The notes under the pieces: generated by a model | The model's database searches: none | Told to the model about the DNA's origin: nothing | The model's input: only the letters and a program-made list of their open reading frames with translations | Position numbers and translations under genes: made by a program | Shown: piece by piece, positions 58,466-64,000 of the stretch | Layout: each line of letters starts with the position of its first letter | Position numbering within the stretch: position 1 is the stretch's first letter | Origin: Clostridium sp. AN503 | GTDB taxonomy: Bacteria > Bacillota > Clostridia > Lachnospirales > Lachnospiraceae | Direction: 5' to 3' | Assembly: GCF_040719375.1 (NCBI RefSeq) | Contig: NZ_JBFDTP010000002.1 | Span: 2,108,001-2,172,000 of the forward strand | Length of the DNA: 64,000 nt

Positions 58466-60543
58466 AGAGGCAGGCCATCCAGCGCCCTGTTCAGGCCTTC
58501 CGTCCCCTCCGCCGCAAACCGTCCGCCGCGTATCACGGCAAGCTCCCGTCCATCCGGGCACACTGCGGTGATATCTCCAAGCTCCGAATAGGGGATCGTG
58601 ATATCCAGATGACAGCCAAAATACGCCTTTGACACATCCTCCTTCCGCAAAATGGAGATCTCATTATCCCGGGCGATCACTTCCCTGCCGTCCGGATTGA
58701 ACATGGGGGAATCCTCGCTCCAGCTGTAACAGGTATCTCCCACCGCAAAATGAGGCCCCATCTTTTCTACGATCAGAATCGGGAGTTTCTCCACGATCCC
58801 GAACCGTTCCGCCACGGCATATGCCGTGGTATTGGTCCCGATGGCAAACTCGCCCAGGGGCAGGCTGTCGTGGTTTTTTAATATCTCCTGGCGGATCAGC
58901 TTCTCTCCCTCCTGCGGGTCATCAAAGTTGCCGCAGGAATATTCCTTCACCATGCCGTCCTCAAACCGGATCTTTAAATCTCTAAACTGGATATTCCCCA
59001 GATAAACCTTTCCTACATGCAGGATGCCTGTGGTTCCCGCCAGTACCGGGGAGGTAAATACCTCTCCCACCGGTATATTCACATCCGCCACGCAGTTTTC
59101 AAAATTCGTCTCTTTTGCAATATCAGAGAGTTCATGAAGCGATACCCGGATATCCGTCTGATTGCCGCCGCGCCCGGTCACATGCACATAGGCTGCCTGG
59201 TCCAGCACCTCGATGATATGCTGCTGGATCTCCTTGTACATCTCATAATCCAGCGTATTGATCCGGATCGTCTCCGCAAAGATCTCCTCAAAATCCTCTC
59301 CGATAGCCGGAACCGGGAATGCAATGATCGTAAAGCTGGTCTCCTCCCCCGGAATATACTGGTTGGTGACCGGCATGGATTCATTGGCATAAGCGATCGT
59401 CAGCGCCTCCTGTTTTTCACTCAGGGAACATGCCGCAGACTTATTCACCGGGTCAAACCCATCCTCGCCAAAGGTCTCCACCACAGCAGGCCCCGCATAC
59501 CAGGACGCTTCTTTCCGGTATGTCTCATAGGCCGTCTTGAGCACCGCCAGCTTCCTCTCCTTAAATGCCTTGTCAAAGTAGACTGCCTGGTCATATCGGT
59601 GGTCATAATCGTACTGGCGGTTAGGAGAAGCGCTGTGATAACCGATCCTCCGGTTGGGGCTCTTTGTCACCGACCAGGACGCCGCCCGGTACAAAATGAC
59701 CTCCAGCCCCATCGCCTCAAACTGGTGGACCGCGGCACGGATCATCCGCTCAAACCCCAGCTCATACCGGATCCCCACCGTTTTTTTCTTCGACAGGTCA
59801 CGGCCCATGACCTCAAAACCTTTCCGGTACCCTTCTGTATAGGTGGACGCCATCTTTTCAATGGTCTCCTCCGGCAGTGTATTCATAAAGCCCGCGATCC
59901 GCAGCTCCGCATCCGAAATATACTCTCCAAACCGGTACAGATACCTCAAGTCCGACAGATCGCTCTCCATAATGATATCCTTCGCAAAGGTCAAAGACGG
60001 GTCCAGCTGTTCCCGGATCCGGTAAGTCAGCGTCACATCCGTGTAATCGCTGTGGAACCAGTACAGAATGTCCTTCACGGACTTTGCCTCCGGAGTCCCG
60101 TCCTCAAACGCATTGTAGATCTCGATCAGGGTCTCACAGAGGATCGTGATATCCGTCAGCCTGCACTCGTATGCAAAGACAATGGCTTCCCGAAGCTGTG
60201 CATAAAAGGAACACAGAAGCTTTCCATACTCCTCCCCCAGCTGAGCCGCCGCATAGTCCGGATTCCCATAGCTGGTCTCATAGTGTTCCGGCAGGATATC
60301 CCCATACAGCTCCCGGTTCAGACGCTCAAGCTCCTTGAGCGATAGCCCTTCCAAGTCCTCCCGTAGCTGCCGCCTTGCCAGGTCCTCGATCTGCCCGACA
60401 AAACGGGCCATCTCCACGAAATAACTGCGAAACGGCTCCTCCACCTGCTCTTCATCCGGAATCTGGGCGATCCGCTCCATTGCCAGGTCGTACCGCTCCA
60501 TGATCCGGGTGTTTTCCTCATTCCATAATTCCTGATATTTCAT
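58462..60543 (-). CDS. M29-type metallo-aminopeptidase with long N-terminal extension
   Basis: A 693-residue protein. The C-terminal 380 residues match thermophilic M29 aminopeptidases: NCVADVNIPVGEVFTSP (about residues 490-507, metal Glu), LGEFAIGTN (about 570), EKMGPHFAVGDTCYSW (about 598-613) and GCHLDITIPY (about 650). The N-terminal 300 residues are helical, acidic and not part of the usual 410-residue peptidase, so this is the long clostridial subgroup. It should cleave N-terminal residues of peptides in the cytoplasm. It is convergent with the XRE-cupin gene. A four-base overlap of stops leaves no room for a terminator. Confidence 0.85.
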   Translation of the reverse strand: MKYQELWNEENTRIMERYDLAMERIAQIPDEEQVEEPFRSYFVEMARFVGQIEDLARRQLREDLEGLSLKELERLNRELYGDILPEHYETSYGNPDYAAAQLGEEYGKLLCSFYAQLREAIVFAYECRLTDITILCETLIEIYNAFEDGTPEAKSVKDILYWFHSDYTDVTLTYRIREQLDPSLTFAKDIIMESDLSDLRYLYRFGEYISDAELRIAGFMNTLPEETIEKMASTYTEGYRKGFEVMGRDLSKKKTVGIRYELGFERMIRAAVHQFEAMGLEVILYRAASWSVTKSPNRRIGYHSASPNRQYDYDHRYDQAVYFDKAFKERKLAVLKTAYETYRKEASWYAGPAVVETFGEDGFDPVNKSAACSLSEKQEALTIAYANESMPVTNQYIPGEETSFTIIAFPVPAIGEDFEEIFAETIRINTLDYEMYKEIQQHIIEVLDQAAYVHVTGRGGNQTDIRVSLHELSDIAKETNFENCVADVNIPVGEVFTSPVLAGTTGILHVGKVYLGNIQFRDLKIRFEDGMVKEYSCGNFDDPQEGEKLIRQEILKNHDSLPLGEFAIGTNTTAYAVAERFGIVEKLPILIVEKMGPHFAVGDTCYSWSEDSPMFNPDGREVIARDNEISILRKEDVSKAYFGCHLDITIPYSELGDITAVCPDGRELAVIRGGRFAAEGTEGLNRALDGLPL

Positions 60544-60593
60544 TCAGCCATCCCTTTCCTGCACCGGCAGACTGCGCCGCCAAACATTGAAAC

Positions 60594-60917
60594 CTACCCG
60601 AACACTCCTACGATCGTCAGGCAGAACCAGAAGATCACCAGGACCGCGCCGGTCCCAACAGCAATCCTCGCCAAAATATAATTCATCTCCTTTTCTAAAA
60701 AGGAGAGCAGCCCATATACCAGGGCCACCACAGAAAAAACCATACTGCTCACTCCCCAGGCAGCCACATTGAGTCCGCCGTTGCCCTGCAGACGGACACT
60801 GAGCGCAAGGCTGACAACGCAGCACGCCAGCGCTGCCGCCGCAAAGGGCAGGGCCACGAAGCTTTTTCTCGCAAATGGCTTCCGGATATAAGATATCTTC
60901 TGTTTATCTCTGCGCAC
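60594..60917 (-). CDS. Small membrane protein, DUF6142-like
   Basis: A 107-residue protein with a basic N-terminus (RRDKQKISYIRKPFARK) and three predicted membrane helices (about residues 20-40, 50-72 and 82-105). Similar proteins are common in Lachnospiraceae and I assign no function. It overlaps the VanZ gene by 14 bases and is 50 bases upstream of the M29 gene. Confidence 0.75.
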   Translation of the reverse strand: MRRDKQKISYIRKPFARKSFVALPFAAAALACCVVSLALSVRLQGNGGLNVAAWGVSSMVFSVVALVYGLLSFLEKEMNYILARIAVGTGAVLVIFWFCLTIVGVFG

Positions 60918-61374
60918 GTTGTCTCCTCCTTATGCGGAGCCTCTGGACGATGCGGTATACCACATACCCCAGCGCTCCTCCCAGCGTATTGAGCAGCAGA
61001 TCATCTACATCAAAGCTCCCTACTTTAAAAATAAGCTGGGTCGTCTCGATGCACAGACTCAGGCCAAAGCTCAAAAGAATGGCATTGTACCACTTGCGCC
61101 CCCTTCGGCTTACGATCGGGAGAAAAAAACCGCAGGGCAGAAAGCCCACCACGTTGCCCACAATATTTAAAAGGAATGCCTCCATTCCCAACTGATGTCT
61201 ATAGTGATAGAACCGTTTGATCTCTTTAAACAGCTCCAGATTGTATGCATAGTCCCGCTGCTGAGGATCTCTCCCAAAGGACTCGGCAAAAAACATGAAA
61301 TAAACCAAAAGCGCCAGATATGCAATGAACAGCACCCAGCCCGCTTTCTGGTTCCTGGTTGTATTTTTTATCAT
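60904..61374 (-). CDS. VanZ-family membrane protein
   Basis: A 156-residue protein with four helices and VanZ-like words (NIVGNVVGFLPCGFFLPI near residue 70, FKVGSFDVDDLLLNTLGGALGYVVY near 116). VanZ-like proteins are linked to teicoplanin resistance and cell envelope, but most members have no known role. It is first of two overlapping genes with the DUF6142-like protein. Confidence 0.88.
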   Translation of the reverse strand: MIKNTTRNQKAGWVLFIAYLALLVYFMFFAESFGRDPQQRDYAYNLELFKEIKRFYHYRHQLGMEAFLLNIVGNVVGFLPCGFFLPIVSRRGRKWYNAILLSFGLSLCIETTQLIFKVGSFDVDDLLLNTLGGALGYVVYRIVQRLRIRRRQRAQR

Positions 61375-61478
61375 AACTTCCTCATTTATTCACAATGATT
61401 ATAATTGGCCTCTGTCCCTGTGAACCAAGATGGCAGTCCCCGCCCCTCTGCGGAGCAGAAACTGCCCTTTTCTGACTA

Positions 61479-61628
61479 CTAAAATGTAATGTCACCCTTG
61501 CGTTTTAACAGCAGCCCGCCGCAGACAATGGACACAATCCCGACAGTGAGTCCGGTCACCAGAACGATGATCCCGACTGCAATGCTGCACGCCCCTGTGC
61601 GCTGCATGGTCTTATAAACCTTTTCCAT
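61479..61628 (-). CDS. 49-residue membrane protein downstream of pyrE
   Basis: A short frame starting ATG 61628 with a strong AAGGAGAAGG site and ending TAG 61479. It encodes a basic N-terminus (MEKVYKTMQRTG), one hydrophobic helix (about residues 13-40, IAVGIIVLVTGLTVGIVSIV) and a basic tail (LLLKRKGD). It follows pyrE by 11 bases, so it is probably the last gene of the pyr operon. Function unknown. A GC-rich inverted repeat at about 61425-61470 may terminate the transcript. Confidence 0.7.
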   Translation of the reverse strand: MEKVYKTMQRTGACSIAVGIIVLVTGLTVGIVSIVCGGLLLKRKGDITF

Positions 61629-61639
61629 ATGCCTTCTCC

Positions 61640-62314
61640 TTACTCTGCGCCATACTGTTCATAATATGCATCGATCGCTGCCTTTAACGCATCATCAATG
61701 ACAATCTTTCCCCTGTAAGGCCTGTTGTAGAGATGTTCCACCACATCCGCCATGGTAACGATCGCCGTGGTCTTAAAACCATACTTCTCTTCAATCTCTT
61801 TAAGTGCTGACCTGGTTCCCTGGCCGCGCTCCATCCGGTCCACGGAAACCACCAGCCCCAGCACATCTACGTCGCCCTGGGCGCGGAGGATCGGCAGAGT
61901 CTCCTCGATGGAGGTCCCTGCGGTCGTCACGTCCTCAATGATCACAACCTTGTCCTGATCAGCGATCGGGCTGCCGAGAAGAATGCCTTTATCGCCGTGG
62001 TCCTTGACTTCTTTCCGGTTGGAGCAGTACTTGATATCCGCATCATAAAATTCGCTGATCGCCATGGTGGTTGCCACGGTCAGCGGGATTCCCTTATAAG
62101 CCGGCCCGAACAGCACATCAAAATCCAGGCCAAACGCATTCTGGATCGCACGGGCATAATACTCGCCCAGGCGGCGCAGCTGGGTGCCGGTGCGGTAAAA
62201 ACCGGTGTTCACAAAAAACGGGGTCTTCCTTCCGCTCTTGGTCACGAAATCACCGAATTTCAGCACCTCGCAGTCGATCATAAACTCTATAAATTCTTTC
62301 TTGTAATCTTCCAT
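61640..62314 (-). CDS. pyrE: Orotate phosphoribosyltransferase
   Basis: A 224-residue PRTase of pyrimidine synthesis. The PRPP-binding motif VVIIEDVTTAGTSIEE (about residues 121-136) and the flexible-loop Lys region NRKEVKDHGDKG (about 98-109) are intact. It converts orotate to OMP. It follows pyrD by 53 bases in the pyrK-pyrD-pyrE order. Confidence 0.95.
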   Translation of the reverse strand: MEDYKKEFIEFMIDCEVLKFGDFVTKSGRKTPFFVNTGFYRTGTQLRRLGEYYARAIQNAFGLDFDVLFGPAYKGIPLTVATTMAISEFYDADIKYCSNRKEVKDHGDKGILLGSPIADQDKVVIIEDVTTAGTSIEETLPILRAQGDVDVLGLVVSVDRMERGQGTRSALKEIEEKYGFKTTAIVTMADVVEHLYNRPYRGKIVIDDALKAAIDAYYEQYGAE

Positions 62315-62367
62315 GGTCTTCTCCTTTTATCTTCTATCCCGCGCATGGCGACGCCCTGCACAGCCTC

Positions 62368-63273
62368 TTATTTCACGCAGCCGATCAGGTCTTTGATATC
62401 CGCCACGCCCTGTTTCTCCATAAATGCTTCCATCCCTTCCACAATCTCCACCGTAGCATAGGGATTGTAGAAATTAGCCGTACCTACGGAAACCGCGGTC
62501 GCACCTGCCATCATAAACTCCAGCGCATCCTCAGCTGTAGCGATCCCGCCCATGCCGATCACCGGAAGGCTCACCGCATTTGCCACCTGATACACCATGC
62601 GCACCGCCACCGGCTTCACTGCCGGGCCGGACATGCCGCCCGTCTTGTTGGCGATCGCAAAGGCCCTGCGGTTGATATCGATCTTCATACCGGTCAGGGT
62701 ATTGATCAGGGAGAGCACGTCCGCGCCTCCCGCCTCCGCCGCTTTTGCCATGACTGTGATATCCGTCACGTTGGGACTCAGCTTCATGATGACCGGCTGC
62801 TTCGCGTGCTTTTTTACCTCTCTGGTGATGGCCTCCACCGCTTTCGGGTCCTGTCCGAAGGCAATGCCGCCCTCCTTCACATTGGGGCAGGAGATATTGA
62901 TCTCTAAAAGATCCACCGGCTCATCCCCCAGGCGCTCCACCACCTCGATATAGTCCTCCGTGGTCCTGCCGCAGACATTGACGATGATCTTCGTATCATA
63001 CTGTTTTAAAAACGGGATATCCCTCTTTACAAATACATCGATCCCAGGGTTCTGCAGGCCGATCGCGTTTAACATCCCGCCGTAGACCTCCGCAATGCGG
63101 GGCGTCGGGTTGCCCGGCCACGGCACATTGGCGACGCCCTTTGTCACCACCGCGCCCAGACGGTTTAAATCTACAAACTCACTGTACTCTGCGCCGCTTC
63201 CAAAGGTACCGGAAGCAGTCATCACCGGATTTTTAAGCTCCACACCTGCCAGATTTACTTTTGTATTTATCAC
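62368..63273 (-). CDS. pyrD: Dihydroorotate dehydrogenase (class 1B) catalytic subunit
   Basis: A 301-residue FMN barrel enzyme. ELKNPVMTASGTFG (about residues 11-24), the catalytic Cys in LEINISCPNVKEGG (about 125-138) and the FMN-phosphate GMGGIATAEDALEFMMAGA (about 240-258) are typical of PyrDB, which works with PyrK and uses NAD. The start is GTG 63273, which overlaps the pyrK stop (GTGA) and has a GGAGGTGGAG site; the longer frame is rejected. Confidence 0.94.
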   Translation of the reverse strand: MINTKVNLAGVELKNPVMTASGTFGSGAEYSEFVDLNRLGAVVTKGVANVPWPGNPTPRIAEVYGGMLNAIGLQNPGIDVFVKRDIPFLKQYDTKIIVNVCGRTTEDYIEVVERLGDEPVDLLEINISCPNVKEGGIAFGQDPKAVEAITREVKKHAKQPVIMKLSPNVTDITVMAKAAEAGGADVLSLINTLTGMKIDINRRAFAIANKTGGMSGPAVKPVAVRMVYQVANAVSLPVIGMGGIATAEDALEFMMAGATAVSVGTANFYNPYATVEIVEGMEAFMEKQGVADIKDLIGCVK

Positions 63274-64000
63274 AGCTCCACCTCCTGTGCCAGGAATACC
63301 GGGCCATCCTTGCAGATCCGCTTGTTGTGCACGTGGGAATGGTCGTCCACTTCTTTGGACTGGCATACGCAGGCCAGGCATGCCCCGATCCCGCAGGCCA
63401 TCTTCTCCTCCAGGGATAGCCAGCACTCAATCCCCTGCTCCTTAGCGTAAGCCTTCAGCGCCCGCAGCATCGGAGTGGGGCCGCAGGCATAGATCACATC
63501 CGCCTGGAGCCCGTTCGCCCGGATGGCATCGATCACATTGCCCTTTGTCCCGGCGCTTCCGTCCTCGGTCGCCACATAGACGGAGCCGTACGGCTCAAAT
63601 TCCTCATTCAAAAACAGAACGTCCCGGTAGCCCAGCACCATCTGCTTTTCACAGTTCAAAGACTTTGCAAGCTCCAGCATCGGCGGAATCCCGATCCCGC
63701 CTCCGATCAGGAACGCCTTTTTGTCCTTCAGCGTGAATCCGTTGCCCAGAGGCCCCATCACCGTGATATCATCTCCTGCCTGATACCCGGAAAACTCGTC
63801 CGTCCCGGCGCCCACCACGCGGTACACGATCCGCAGCCTGCCCTCTGCCCGGTCCACCTCACAGAGGCTGATGGGACGCGGGAGCAGTTTGGAAGCGTCC
63901 TTTGTGTAGACTGAGATAAACTGCCCCGGCTTCGCTGCCGCGGCGATCTCCTCCGCCTGGATCCACATGCTGAATATATCATCGGTCAGTTTTTCCTGGC
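63270..64000 (-). CDS. pyrK: Dihydroorotate dehydrogenase electron transfer subunit (cut by window end)
   Basis: 243 codons of PyrK are visible. The ferredoxin-reductase-like FAD domain has RPISLCEV (about residue 42), the NAD domain has GGGIGIPPMLELAK (about 100), and the C-terminal [2Fe-2S] cluster motif is CGIGACLACVC (about 203-213) with a fourth Cys further on. The codons beyond the first Met (EKLTDDIFS) look like genuine family N-terminus, so the start lies outside the window. It passes electrons from PyrD to NAD. Confidence 0.94.
   Translation of the reverse strand, partial: QEKLTDDIFSMWIQAEEIAAAAKPGQFISVYTKDASKLLPRPISLCEVDRAEGRLRIVYRVVGAGTDEFSGYQAGDDITVMGPLGNGFTLKDKKAFLIGGGIGIPPMLELAKSLNCEKQMVLGYRDVLFLNEEFEPYGSVYVATEDGSAGTKGNVIDAIRANGLQADVIYACGPTPMLRALKAYAKEQGIECWLSLEEKMACGIGACLACVCQSKEVDDHSHVHNKRICKDGPVFLAQEVEL

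Noticed and set aside
59017..60345. A 442-codon plus-strand frame
   Set aside because: Antisense shadow of the M29 peptidase gene with unusual His/Arg-rich composition and no ribosome site.

Overview
The window looks like a piece of chromosome from a spore-forming anaerobic Clostridia, most likely a Lachnospiraceae. The clues are a sporulation sigma factor with a mother-cell promoter, a SleB-type cortex hydrolase, a Ni-type CO dehydrogenase, Rrf2 and CarD regulators, EFR1 flavodoxin-ferredoxins, DUF-type VanZ proteins and Gram-positive cell-wall-binding repeats. No taxon can be named from the sequence alone. Most genes lie on the minus strand and the content is mainly core metabolism. No intact mobile element, CRISPR array, rRNA or tRNA gene was found.

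Layout. 1-2.6 kb: 5' part of sigK and an hflK-hflC pair. 2.8-6.9 kb: an rrf2 regulator and a cooS-cooF-FAD oxidoreductase operon that share an operator. 7.1-9.3 kb: the last two steps of IMP synthesis as separate proteins, behind a ZTP riboswitch with its own terminator. 9.3-13.4 kb: an ABC exporter-like operon (ATPase, CARDB-type secreted anchor, MacB-like permease). 13.9-15.2 kb: pyrB-pyrI. 15.4-21 kb: carD, a HAD phosphatase, pckA, an intracellular pectinesterase and sleB. 21.1-26.2 kb: two tandem leuD-leuC pairs plus ybaK, divergent from a LysR regulator. 26.2-30.7 kb: a class M sirtuin with a zinc macrodomain, then SDR, GNAT, MBL-fold and mini-pyrophosphatase genes. 30.8-32.6 kb: ilvN-ilvC. 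32.7-39.7 kb: FMN alpha-hydroxyacid oxidase, ZIP transporter, acylphosphatase-MATE-EFR1 set, and a MarR-controlled old-yellow-enzyme operon. 39.8-41.5 kb: MerR/TipAS regulator divergent from a cell-wall-binding protein. 41.6-43.7 kb: a two-gene MotAB/ZorAB-like motor. 43.9-46.8 kb: SGNH esterase, xylulokinase and the deletion scar of a sugar ABC importer. 46.9-50.6 kb: purE-purM-purN-purD, with a one-base frameshift in purN. 50.9-55.5 kb: a D-amino-acid operon (D-aminoacylase, GntP permease, D-serine dehydratase) with twin operators. 55.6-57.9 kb: an insertion-sequence remnant, a repeat-containing surface protein and 53-bp direct repeats. 57.9-60.5 kb: XRE-cupin regulator convergent with an M29 peptidase. 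60.6-64 kb: small membrane proteins and pyrK-pyrD-pyrE, cut at the window end.

The strongest points for a second look are: the CO dehydrogenase that seems to lack its acid/base residues, with an Rrf2 operator shared by regulator and target; the SirTM-zinc macrodomain pair without its usual lipoyl carrier; the twin TGTTAA-N7-TTAACA operators on the D-amino-acid operon; the stand-alone ZorAB-like motor; two divergent MerR-type promoters with 19-bp spacers; and the decayed sugar importer next to xylB. I did not find a clearly new multi-gene system. Comparisons with named reference proteins were made from memory and should be rechecked by alignment.
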